Positions 1 to 6,183 are shown, counted from the stretch's first letter. The stretch: 6,345 bases of DNA from an uncultured Gemmatimonadaceae bacterium (GCA_955652635.1 CATPBN010000037.1:1-6345); one strand, 5' to 3'. Numbers and translations: made by a program. The notes: generated from the sequence alone by a model not told the origin.

Positions 1-1
1 G

Positions 2-1045
2 TTCAGCGCGACCGGTGAGCCCGTCTGGGTAGGAGAGGGCAACTACGATCCCGAGTCCGGCGCGATACCACTCGGCCGGGTGCGTTTCTTCGAGCGAGGT
101 ACTGGCGCGATCTGGTTGCCCGATCAAGAGCAGTCGCTGCTCAGCGAAAACGCGGAAACAGTGCGGGCGATGATCACGGAGGAAGGCGCGTCATTCATCG
201 GCGACATACAGACCACAACCGGGCTCACGATGCTGGCTATTCGTGAAGCACTCCGCGAGCTGGTAGCATGGGGCCTGGTTACGAATGATACGGTTGAGGC
301 TCTTCGTGAAGTCGGCCGCTGGAAACCGATAGTACCGCGCACGGGTCCTGATCCAACCAGCTGGCTTCCTGCCGACTACACGCCATCTCCCAATCGCAGA
401 ATAGTTCAACGGCGTCCCAGCCTGCGCCGACTTCCCAGATGGAGGCGTCCGGACAGACCGGGTGCGGCGCCAAGCGGATGGACCGGGCGTTGGTCACTCG
501 TACGCAGGCGCGGAACTCTTGGTCCGAACCTTCCTGAAGAAGAAAGAGCAGAACGAATAGCGCGACAGTGGCTCGCGCGCTACGGAATTGTCTCCCGGGA
601 TTGGTGGCGTCGCGAGCGGCCACCGGTTCCATGGCGGGCAATCTATCGCGAGCTCAAGCGCCTCGAGTTTCGTGGAGAGGTACGACGCGGCTATTTCGTA
701 AAAGGACTAGGCGGCGCACAGTTCGCGTTGCCCGATGCTGTGGAGTGGCTTCGCACGACGGCGAGCGAGGATCAGACGTCGGCAAGTTTTGTGGTGATGG
801 CGGCGAGCGATCCCGCGAATGTCTACAACCTGCCGTTGGAGCTCGTCGATCGTGACCCACTGTCGAGACCTCGTGGCTCGGGGGCATTGCTGGTAATGCG
901 CGGCGGACGGGTCGGGATCGCGGTGGAAGCGAGAGGGCGTCGTTTCACCGTGGCGGACTGGCTCTCGCCCGAGGAAGTCGCGGCCGCGAAGAAAGCGCTC
1001 CTCGAGCATTTGCGGGGCGAGCGATCAGCGCGCTACGTGATTTAG
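2..1045 (+). CDS. lhr: Lhr-family ATP-dependent helicase, C-terminal part (5' end outside window)
   Basis: Lhr proteins are large superfamily 2 helicases that translocate on single-stranded DNA with ATP, unwind RNA:DNA hybrids and act in DNA repair. Only the last 347 residues are here. The frame is open to the window edge, so the GTG at 80 is an internal valine codon, not a start. The family is recognised from its C-terminal domain: a WVG motif in a beta-rich stretch at the left edge, a GRWSL segment near residue 162, an RYGIVSR winged-helix-like segment near 193, RRGYFVKGLGGAQFALP at 228-244, and AASDPAN at 267-273 before a final beta-rich module. The last two segments are typical of Lhr C-terminal domains, which are built from winged helices. 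The helicase motifs must lie upstream and cannot be checked. An Arg/Pro/Trp-rich linker lies at about residues 116-165. The gene ends with TAG 4 bp from the stop of the convergent MerR-like gene. Family assignment is by recalled motif likeness, not by search. Confidence 0.82.
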   Translation, partial: FSATGEPVWVGEGNYDPESGAIPLGRVRFFERGTGAIWLPDQEQSLLSENAETVRAMITEEGASFIGDIQTTTGLTMLAIREALRELVAWGLVTNDTVEALREVGRWKPIVPRTGPDPTSWLPADYTPSPNRRIVQRRPSLRRLPRWRRPDRPGAAPSGWTGRWSLVRRRGTLGPNLPEEERAERIARQWLARYGIVSRDWWRRERPPVPWRAIYRELKRLEFRGEVRRGYFVKGLGGAQFALPDAVEWLRTTASEDQTSASFVVMAASDPANVYNLPLELVDRDPLSRPRGSGALLVMRGGRVGIAVEARGRRFTVADWLSPEEVAAAKKALLEHLRGERSARYVI

Positions 1046-1049
1046 TATT

Positions 1050-1595
1050 TCAGCGAATGTCCGCGCGGCCGAGAGCGGCGCGGACCGCTTCACGCATTGC
1101 AATCACCGCTTCTTCACGCGCCGCCGGCGAATCCTCGCGAACGTGGAGCTCGATGCCGTCGGCGACAGCGAGCCGGTGCCAGCGGAGTGCAATGTCATCG
1201 TCGTGAGCGACGGCTTCGTCCGCCCCGGAGCCGAGCGCGGGAGCAAGCGATAGCGCAATCTTTCTCTCCAGCGCGTCACCAGTCACATCGCGCATCTCAC
1301 CGCGAATCGTGTCGAGGCTCTGTCCTTCGCGCTGGCGAATCTTGATTGACAGCAACTGAAGCAGATGCCGATATCCATAGGTTGCGCCGGTGCCTGTTCC
1401 CTCGGGTCGGTCGAGCAGTCCGCTCGCGACGTAAAATCGAACTGCGCGCGCGCTCGGCGCGGCGCGCGCCGAGGCATTGGTCGGTCTTACGCCGGCTGCG
1501 TCTACAAGTGCTGTTGCGTGTGCGGCAAGTCCGCGGGCGTTCCAGGGAGCGTGTTTAGCGTGGGCGCGGAGGAGAGCGACAGGCGATTCAGCCAT
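1050..1595 (-). CDS. MerR-like transcriptional regulator
   Basis: This is a 181-residue DNA-binding regulator. Residues 18-100 match the N-terminal winged-helix region of a MerR-like family. A helix starting at Trp18 leads into SARAVRFYVASGLLDRP (48-64), then an ATYGYRHLLQLLSIK segment (71-85), then GQSLDTI (91-97), which is typical of the MerR wing and second helix. The C-terminal half (about 100-181) contains DGIELHV near 146-152 and probably senses a signal or mediates dimerisation. It has no cysteine, so no thiol-based metal site like that of MerR itself. The ATG at 1595 is the only ordinary start: an in-frame TAA lies six codons upstream and no ATG, GTG or TTG occurs before Trp18. No good ribosome-binding site precedes it. 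The gene begins inside the hydrolase gene, 94 bp before that gene ends, so translation may be coupled. Ligand and targets are unknown; its operon partner or itself is the obvious guess. Confidence 0.78.
   Translation of the reverse strand: MAESPVALLRAHAKHAPWNARGLAAHATALVDAAGVRPTNASARAAPSARAVRFYVASGLLDRPEGTGTGATYGYRHLLQLLSIKIRQREGQSLDTIRGEMRDVTGDALERKIALSLAPALGSGADEAVAHDDDIALRWHRLAVADGIELHVREDSPAAREEAVIAMREAVRAALGRADIR
1059..1085. other. GC-rich stem-loop between convergent genes
   Basis: An 8-bp perfect stem (1059-1066 with 1078-1085) closes an 11-nt loop. It lies 14 nt past the helicase stop codon and inside the last codons of the opposing MerR-like gene. It could slow or stop transcription leaving the helicase gene, but neither strand has a T-run behind it, so it is not a standard intrinsic terminator. 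It may simply reflect GC-rich coding sequence. Confidence 0.3.
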
Positions 1596-2545
1596 GTGGA
1601 TAGGATAACATTAAAGTCTTCCGCTCGCTCGTCGTGCGGAAGGTCGCCCGCGGGAGAGAGAACAGAGATTTCCAAATCGCGTTTCAGCTCGCGAAATCCG
1701 CGGAATTCCTCGACCGGCGCTATCGATCCCTGTTCGCCCCACACGAGCAGCGCTGGTTGGCTCAGACGTCGGAGCGCATGACGGACATCGATGTTGAGAT
1801 GCCCCGAAAGGAACGCAGCGGGCGCGTGACGCGCACCTCGCTGATGCGACACGGCGTAATAGATCTCCACCAGCTCGCGAGTGACAAGCGCGTCGTTGGA
1901 GTACGCATTTCTGAGATAGCGCCGCAGATTCGGACGCGACACAAGCGCGTTGAACATCGCAGTGCCGGCAATCGGTGTCTCGACTGCGAAGCGGCCTGCT
2001 TCGCCACCGAGTCCGACGGGCTCGTTCTGTCGAACCAACCCTGATGGCGCTATCAGTGCGACAGCTGGAAAACGATGCGGATCGCGTGCGGCCAGAACTA
2101 TCGCGTATGCGCCCGAGAGCGACGAAGCCACGAGCACAGTGGGCTCGTCGATTACTCTACTGACGAAATCCGAGATGAGCGAGATATAGAGGCGCGCGGA
2201 ATAACGAATCGCAGGGCGATCCGAACGGCCGAAGCCGAGCAAATCGATAGTGTAAACGGTGTTGGTGCGGGCGAGAGCGTCGACGTTATTGCGCCACTCG
2301 TACGACCAGGCAGACGGGTGGATCCCGTGAATGAGAAGGATCGGCGGGCCTTCGCCGTGCCTGGTGAAGGCGACCCGCCTATCGCGCCACTCGAAACCTC
2401 CTTCCTCTCCACCAATGAGGTTGACGAGCTTGTCGACACCCTTTCGCGCAAACGCGTTGTAGGCCGCGGCGGCGCCAAGGAGGGCTCCGCCGGATAACAG
2501 GATCTTTTTCCAGGGTCCTTCGGGTTTTTCGTCGTTCTCCTGCAT
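1502..2545 (-). CDS. Membrane-anchored alpha/beta-hydrolase-fold protein with a degenerate catalytic triad
   Basis: A 347-residue alpha/beta-hydrolase-fold protein. Residues 11-31 form a hydrophobic Ala/Gly/Leu-rich segment after a charged N-terminus, probably a membrane anchor. Fold landmarks are HGIHPSAW at 73-80 (oxyanion-hole loop), DLLGFGRSDRP at 101-111, the nucleophile elbow VASSLSG at 139-145 with Ser142, and LIAPSGL at 164-170. The elbow reads A-S-S-L-S in place of G-x-S-x-G. At the usual acid position the sequence is WGEQGS (269-274), with Gly where Asp is expected. At the usual Gly-His it reads GDLPHDER (300-307), with Asp301 for His; only His304 remains nearby. It may therefore be a non-catalytic or altered member, or use other residues. 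The ATG at 2545 is chosen over an adjacent TTG at 2548 because GAGG at 2550-2553 is better spaced from it. The last ~28 residues run past the fold and overlap the MerR-like gene. Substrate unknown. Confidence 0.82.
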   Translation of the reverse strand: MQENDEKPEGPWKKILLSGGALLGAAAAYNAFARKGVDKLVNLIGGEEGGFEWRDRRVAFTRHGEGPPILLIHGIHPSAWSYEWRNNVDALARTNTVYTIDLLGFGRSDRPAIRYSARLYISLISDFVSRVIDEPTVLVASSLSGAYAIVLAARDPHRFPAVALIAPSGLVRQNEPVGLGGEAGRFAVETPIAGTAMFNALVSRPNLRRYLRNAYSNDALVTRELVEIYYAVSHQRGARHAPAAFLSGHLNIDVRHALRRLSQPALLVWGEQGSIAPVEEFRGFRELKRDLEISVLSPAGDLPHDERAEDFNVILSTWLNRLSLSSAPTLNTLPGTPADLPHTQQHL

Positions 2546-2549
2546 CAAT

Positions 2550-2553
2550 CCTC
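2550..2553 (-). promoter_or_regulatory. Ribosome-binding site that decides the hydrolase start
   Basis: GAGG lies 4 nt before the ATG at 2545 but only 1 nt before the in-frame TTG at 2548, which favours the ATG. Confidence 0.45.
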
Positions 2554-2566
2554 ACTCGGTCATCAA

Positions 2567-2613
2567 GAAAAAGCGCGGCCGTGCCTATAGTCGTACGCGA
2601 GAAAAAGCGCGGC
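2567..2613. repeat. 13-bp direct repeat pair around the terminator tail
   Basis: GAAAAAGCGCGGC occurs at 2567-2579 and again at 2601-2613, 34 bp apart start to start. The second copy is the T-run and 3' arm of the terminator (as read on the minus strand). The first copy lies in the leader of the hydrolase gene and has no matching 5' arm beside it, so it looks like a duplicated or leftover terminator half. Confidence 0.55.
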
Positions 2614-2634
2614 TACACTTGAGAGTAACCGCGC
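2602..2634 (-). terminator. Intrinsic terminator of the acidic/AT-hook/basic protein gene
   Basis: On the minus strand, arm 2634-2625 pairs with 2616-2607 (nine of ten pairs, with one mismatch after six G-C pairs) around an 8-nt loop, followed by five T (2606-2602). It starts 30 bp after the stop codon at 2664. This is a textbook Rho-independent terminator and separates this gene from the hydrolase gene downstream, which must then have its own promoter or depend on readthrough. Confidence 0.78.
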
Positions 2635-2663
2635 CTCGGGCACCGCGCACGGGGGCGGAAGAA

Positions 2664-3482
2664 CTATCTCCGGGAGCGGCTCCTCGAACTGGAGCGCTTT
2701 CGGCTTCCGCCGCTCCGCCCACGGGACTTAGCCCCGCCCTTGGAGCTCTTTTTCGCCGCGCCTCCGCGGCTCGATTTCCGCGCGCCTTTCCTGGGTCCGC
2801 CCTTCTTTCCACCAGCTTTCCGGCCGCTAGATCGCGATTTGGCGTTGCTAAGGCCGGATTTCTTGCGCCCCGACTTTCCAGCGCCTGAGGACCTTGATGC
2901 CTTTTTGGCCGCCTTTTTCGCGGTACCGCCAGCCTTGACGGACCGGGCAGCCGAGCTTGAGCCACCCGCTGGTCCGATTCCACCGCTGCTGCGAGTGGGG
3001 GATGCCGGGCTGCCAAAGGTGCTCCGAGCCGGGCCACCGGTGCTACTCCCCGCACTCGATCCGCCGGGGGCCGCTCCCGAAACAACGCTGCCGAACCCCC
3101 CGCTGCTGGCCGACCCGCCAATCCCCGCGCTGCCGAGTCCGCCTCCGGTAAGAGTTGACTCCTGCCGCTTGCCAGATCCCTTGGGACGACCCCTTCTGCC
3201 TCTCGGAGCGCCGCCACCAAAGAGATCCTCCTCTTCTTCTTCGTCCTCACCCTCATCGCCTTCGCTTACGACCGTAGCATCGGAGTCAACCTCCTCGTCG
3301 TCATCCGCGTCTTCAGCGCTGTCCCACAGACGGTCGCTATGGTCCTCATTGATCGCCCAGCCACCATCCTCGTCTTCGTCGTCGTCGTAGGAACGCTTGC
3401 CGCGACTGAAGCCACCACCGAGATCGTCCGGGTCGTCATCGTCCGCAAAACGCAATGGCTCCACTGATTCACCGCTCGCCAT
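2664..3482 (-). CDS. Acidic / AT-hook / histone H1-like basic-tail protein of unknown function
   Basis: I do not recognise this 272-residue protein as a named family. It has four sharply different parts. Residues 13-86 are dominated by Asp and Glu, including D14-D17 and a run of six Glu at about 80-85. Residues 94-105 (RGRRGRPKGSGK) form an AT-hook with the GRP core at 98-100, a motif that binds the minor groove of AT-rich DNA. Residues 110-180 are a Gly/Ser/Ala linker. Residues 181-272 are Lys/Arg/Ser/Gly-rich, with AKKAAKKA at 188-195 like histone H1 tails, and end in Ser-Arg repeats. It has no cysteine, signal peptide or membrane segment. It should be largely disordered and bind nucleic acid; a nucleoid or transcription-architecture role, like HMGA-type or CarD-type proteins in other bacteria, is inference. 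GGGAGG at 3492-3487 is well spaced for the ATG at 3482 and overlaps the alternative ATG at 3494, so 3482 is chosen. The gene ends just before a strong terminator. Confidence 0.75.
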   Translation of the reverse strand: MASGESVEPLRFADDDDPDDLGGGFSRGKRSYDDDEDEDGGWAINEDHSDRLWDSAEDADDDEEVDSDATVVSEGDEGEDEEEEEDLFGGGAPRGRRGRPKGSGKRQESTLTGGGLGSAGIGGSASSGGFGSVVSGAAPGGSSAGSSTGGPARSTFGSPASPTRSSGGIGPAGGSSSAARSVKAGGTAKKAAKKASRSSGAGKSGRKKSGLSNAKSRSSGRKAGGKKGGPRKGARKSSRGGAAKKSSKGGAKSRGRSGGSRKRSSSRSRSRR

Positions 3483-3485
3483 GAG

Positions 3486-3492
3486 TCCTCCC
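3486..3492 (-). promoter_or_regulatory. Strong ribosome-binding site deciding the 3482 start
   Basis: GGGAGGA reads on the minus strand with a few bases between it and the ATG at 3482. It covers the codons right after another in-frame ATG (3494), so that upstream ATG is unlikely to be the start. Confidence 0.7.
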
Positions 3493-3602
3493 ATAGAATG
3501 TTCAGCACCGCGTTTTGCTTAGCGCGTCAATTTTCTGATTTCGCCCGCTGCACGACGCGTGCCTCGTACCCACTCGCGTTGCCATGCACGCTCACACGAC
3601 AC

Positions 3603-3631
3603 CGAATACGACTCTCTTGACGTGACGTCAA
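3603..3631 (-). promoter_or_regulatory. Candidate sigma-70-type promoter for the acidic/AT-hook/basic protein gene
   Basis: On the minus strand TTGACG (3631-3626) is followed after 17 bp by TATTCG (3608-3603). The -35 box matches five of six consensus bases; the -10 box matches only the TAT start. It would give a leader of about 115 nt before the ATG at 3482. The -35 lies inside a palindrome, which suggests a repressor or activator site. The weak -10 keeps confidence low. Confidence 0.35.
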
Positions 3632-3632
3632 G
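3616..3632. promoter_or_regulatory. 17-bp perfect palindrome, candidate operator
   Basis: CTTGACGT and ACGTCAAG form 8-bp inverted arms around one central G. The site lies 27 bp downstream of the HD-GYP regulator's stop codon and overlaps the candidate -35 box. As DNA it resembles a dimeric regulator site. As RNA it could form a 7-bp stem with a 3-nt loop, but no T-run follows on the minus strand, so it is a poor intrinsic terminator for the kinase/regulator operon. Confidence 0.45.
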
Positions 3633-3658
3633 GAGCACGCGTCGGAAGGCCCGCCAGG

Positions 3659-4690
3659 CTAAGGGGAGCCGGCACCCAATCGCCTGGTTATGACGCTGAC
3701 GAGTGCGTCATAAACACGCGGGTCGAACTGCTTTCCGATGTCGACCTTGAGGTGCTCCAGGGCAGCAGTAGGCGTCATGGGAGCTCGATAGGCGCGCTTC
3801 GAAGTCAGGGCGTCGAATGTGTCGGCGGCGCAAAGAATTCTGGCGCCGAGGGGAATGCCTTCGCCGGAAAGGCCGCGAGGATATCCTGCTCCGTCCCAGC
3901 GCTCGTGGTGGTGCTCGACGTAGTTCAACGGCGTTTTGAGGTGGAAGAGCGGCGCCAGGATGTCGAGTCCGATCTGAACGTGTTGCTTGACGTGCTCGAA
4001 TTCCTCGGACGTCAGCCGGTCAGGCTTGTTCAGGATCGCCTCGCGAATTCCGATTTTGCCGACGTCGTGAAGCCGGCCAGCGACCTTCAGATCTTCGCAC
4101 ACCGTTCCATCGAGATCCATCTCCTCGGCTATCTGGCCGGCGAGCTCAGCGACTCGCTGCGAGTGGCCGCGCAGATAGACGTCCTTCGCCTCCATTGCGT
4201 TGATCAGGGTCTCGGCGATGCTAACCGACATGAGGCGGAGGGATTCCTTTTCCTGCTCGAGCTCGGCGGTGCGAAGCGCGACTTCTTCGCGAATCAGCAT
4301 GTCGAGGCGACGCATCTCTATGAGCTCGAGTCTCTTCTGGAGCGCGCGATCGACAGCCTGCTGCAGGTCAGCAAGCTCCACTGGCTTCATGAGATAGTCG
4401 GTCGCTCCGGAGGAGAGCACTTCGGTTGCCGTGGCTGCATCGTTCACTGCTGTCAGCATGATGATCGCGAGATCCTGATCTCGTTCGCGCGCCAACGGAA
4501 CGATCTGGACGCCGGTCATGCCGGGCATCCGCACGTCGCAAAGCATGAGCGCAAAGGAGTCTTTGTCGAGCAACTGGAGAGCCTGGTCACCCGATCCCGC
4601 GATCTCCACCTCATAACCGCGCGAGCGGAGAAACTTGCGAAGGGCAAGGCGGATGGTTTCCTCATCGTCGACAATGAGGATTCGGGTCAT
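3659..4690 (-). CDS. Response regulator with HD-GYP domain (predicted cyclic-di-GMP phosphodiesterase)
   Basis: A 343-residue two-component output protein predicted to hydrolyse cyclic-di-GMP when phosphorylated. The receiver domain (1-120) has the acidic pair Asp8-Asp9, phosphoacceptor Asp52 in CDVRMPG, Thr80 and Lys102 (MKP). A coiled-coil-like linker (about 118-152, rich in Glu, Leu and Arg) leads to the HD-GYP domain at about 155-340. Its expected metal and catalytic residues are all present: His176 (RGHSQRV), His208-Asp209 (HDVGKIGI), His237, His261-His262 (HHERWDGAGYP, with the GYP at 269-271) and Asp290 (AADTFDALTSKRAYR). Tyr172 stands where the three-metal subclass has a Glu, suggesting a two-metal site. 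The ATG overlaps the kinase TGA by four bases (ATGA), with GAGG at 4701-4698 seven nt upstream, so the two are translationally coupled and the kinase is almost certainly its partner. Physiological targets are not visible. Confidence 0.93.
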   Translation of the reverse strand: MTRILIVDDEETIRLALRKFLRSRGYEVEIAGSGDQALQLLDKDSFALMLCDVRMPGMTGVQIVPLARERDQDLAIIMLTAVNDAATATEVLSSGATDYLMKPVELADLQQAVDRALQKRLELIEMRRLDMLIREEVALRTAELEQEKESLRLMSVSIAETLINAMEAKDVYLRGHSQRVAELAGQIAEEMDLDGTVCEDLKVAGRLHDVGKIGIREAILNKPDRLTSEEFEHVKQHVQIGLDILAPLFHLKTPLNYVEHHHERWDGAGYPRGLSGEGIPLGARILCAADTFDALTSKRAYRAPMTPTAALEHLKVDIGKQFDPRVYDALVSVITRRLGAGSP

Positions 4691-6132
4691 TTCGCGGCCT
4701 CGTCGTAGAGGGGGAGCGAAATGGTGAAAGTCGTCCCTACGTCGGGAGTGCTCTCCACGGAGATCGTTCCTCCGTGCGCCTGGATGATTCCGTAACTCAC
4801 GCTGAGCCCCAATCCCGTGCCTTCACCGGGGGGCTTGGTGGTGAAGAATGGCTCGAACACGCGCTGGCTCACGGAAGGAGTCATCCCATGTCCGGTATCC
4901 GACACGACGATGACGACTGCTCTTTTCTTGCTGCGAGTAATAACCGAGAGATGCCGGACCTTTGCGTCGCGCAGGGCCGACTCGGCATTGACGAGAAGAT
5001 TCAGCAGAACCTGCTGGAGCTTTTGCTCGTCGCCGCGCACCTTCGGAGCCGATTTGTCCAGCTGCATGTGGACCTCGATGCCGCTCGAGCGCGATGCGAG
5101 GGCGCGAAGCCGTACTGTGTGCTGGACAATCGTGTTGATATCCACCGTGACATCGCGTGCGTCCGTCTTCCGGGCGAACAGAAGAAGATCGCGAATCACT
5201 CCGATGGCGCGATCCGCCTCTCGCTTGATCAGGCTCACCGACTCGAGCTGCTCTCCCTCCAGCTTGTCCTCGAGCAGCAACTGCGCAAACGTCGAGATTC
5301 CGGTGAGGGGATTATTGAGCTCGTGCGCGACACCCGCGACGAGCTCTCCGATGGCCGCGAGCTTCTCGGTGCGGCCAAGGTGGTCCGCAACTTTGCGCTC
5401 CTCCGTGAGATTCCGAATGCTGATGACCAGGCCGATGATCTCGTCGCTCGCGTTGCGGATGTGGCTCAGGGTGACGGATGCCGGGAACTCAGTTCCATCC
5501 TTCCTGCGATGAGTGTGCTCGCCGGTCCAGAGAGTCTGATCCTGGGGAATTGCTGGAATGGTCGTGGGGACCTGCGCCGAAGCGACGACGAAGTCATCGA
5601 CCGACAGGCCGGTAATCTCCGACGAGTCGTACCCGTATTCCCGGATCGCGGCGGCATTCGCGTACTGCACTTTCGCATCGACGCCGAGAATGAGCACCGG
5701 CTGGTCCATTGTAGCGAGTGCTGCAGCGAGGGTTCGTTCGCGCGCGTGCATTCGCTGCTCATCCTCGCTGAGACGCAGGACGTCCATTGCGAGCGCGACA
5801 GCGGGCGCGAGGCGGAGAAGCGCATCAACGTGCGGTCCCGTCTGCAGCTGTGGAGTCTCCGAAGTAACGACGAGGACTCCCATGCGCCGGTCGCTGGCGA
5901 TCAGCGGTATCGTTATCGCGGGCTCTTCGGGAACACGATCTGGGTTGTGGGCCTTCTCGCGGAGGTTCTCGACGAATATCGGTTCCTCTTTCGCCAAGGC
6001 GACTCGGACAGAGCTACGCGCCACCGGTGCAACTATTCCTTCCATCTGTTCGCATGTGCCGCAAGCGGCGACGCAGGTGATGGTTTGTCCGTCCGGCGAC
6101 ACCAGACCGATCGCTTTTCCGCTCGACGGCAC
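4687..6132 (-). CDS. Sensor histidine kinase, GAF-PAS-HisKA-HATPase (N-terminus cut by an upstream in-frame stop)
   Basis: From GTG 6132 this encodes 481 residues. A GAF domain (1-118) starts directly at its first strand, then a linker helix, a PAS domain (about 131-245, ending in a PAC-like region with ISIRNLTEER), a HisKA dimerisation domain with phosphoacceptor His270 in VAHELNNPL, and an ATPase domain with N box (Asn378, Asn382), G1 SDTGHGM (411-417), F box FEPFFTTK (426-433) and G2 GTGLGLS (438-444). All kinase motifs are intact. There is no membrane segment, so it senses cytosolic signals. Three cysteines (20, 24, 27) cluster in the GAF domain. The GTG is the first usable start after the TAG at 6186, but its GAGG sits only 2 nt away and the GAF lacks its usual first helix, which is encoded just upstream in the same frame. 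The true ancestral protein was probably longer. It phosphorylates the overlapping HD-GYP regulator by inference. Confidence 0.88.
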   Translation of the reverse strand: MPSSGKAIGLVSPDGQTITCVAACGTCEQMEGIVAPVARSSVRVALAKEEPIFVENLREKAHNPDRVPEEPAITIPLIASDRRMGVLVVTSETPQLQTGPHVDALLRLAPAVALAMDVLRLSEDEQRMHARERTLAAALATMDQPVLILGVDAKVQYANAAAIREYGYDSSEITGLSVDDFVVASAQVPTTIPAIPQDQTLWTGEHTHRRKDGTEFPASVTLSHIRNASDEIIGLVISIRNLTEERKVADHLGRTEKLAAIGELVAGVAHELNNPLTGISTFAQLLLEDKLEGEQLESVSLIKREADRAIGVIRDLLLFARKTDARDVTVDINTIVQHTVRLRALASRSSGIEVHMQLDKSAPKVRGDEQKLQQVLLNLLVNAESALRDAKVRHLSVITRSKKRAVVIVVSDTGHGMTPSVSQRVFEPFFTTKPPGEGTGLGLSVSYGIIQAHGGTISVESTPDVGTTFTISLPLYDEAAK

Positions 6133-6183
6133 GACCTCGTCAAGGATCTTGAGGATGCTCTGACTCGCTTCGGCTGCCGAGAC

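Noticed and set aside
2588..2593. TATAG-like -10 box for the hydrolase gene between the two terminator-tail repeats
   Set aside because: There is no -35 box at the proper distance, so a promoter cannot be claimed, although one is expected in this gap.
2585..3256. Alternative minus-strand frame (223 codons, Arg/Ala-rich) over the low-complexity gene
   Set aside because: It would run through the terminator hairpin, lacks a clear ribosome-binding site and has arginine/alanine-rich composition typical of a shifted GC-rich frame.
2740..3390. Plus-strand frame rich in Pro/Leu and poly-Ser opposite the low-complexity gene
   Set aside because: Poly-Ser and Pro/Leu runs are what the reverse complement of the Asp/Glu and Gly/Ser/Lys codons gives; there is no sign of a plus-strand promoter or ribosome-binding site.
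3224..3392. Trinucleotide-like runs suggesting a microsatellite
   Set aside because: They are imperfect and explained by GAC, GAT and GAG codons for the acidic run; not a tandem repeat of fixed unit, although slippage is possible.
3525..3530. Second TTGACG nearer the low-complexity protein gene as a -35 box
   Set aside because: No acceptable -10 hexamer is found 16-18 bp downstream on the minus strand.
3752..4708. Long plus-strand frame opposite the HD-GYP regulator
   Set aside because: Shadow of a well-supported gene; no domain-like sequence.
6036..6075. C-x3-C-x2-C as a radical SAM motif
   Set aside because: It lies in the middle of a GAF domain at its first strands, with no radical SAM fold around it; the spacing match is coincidental.
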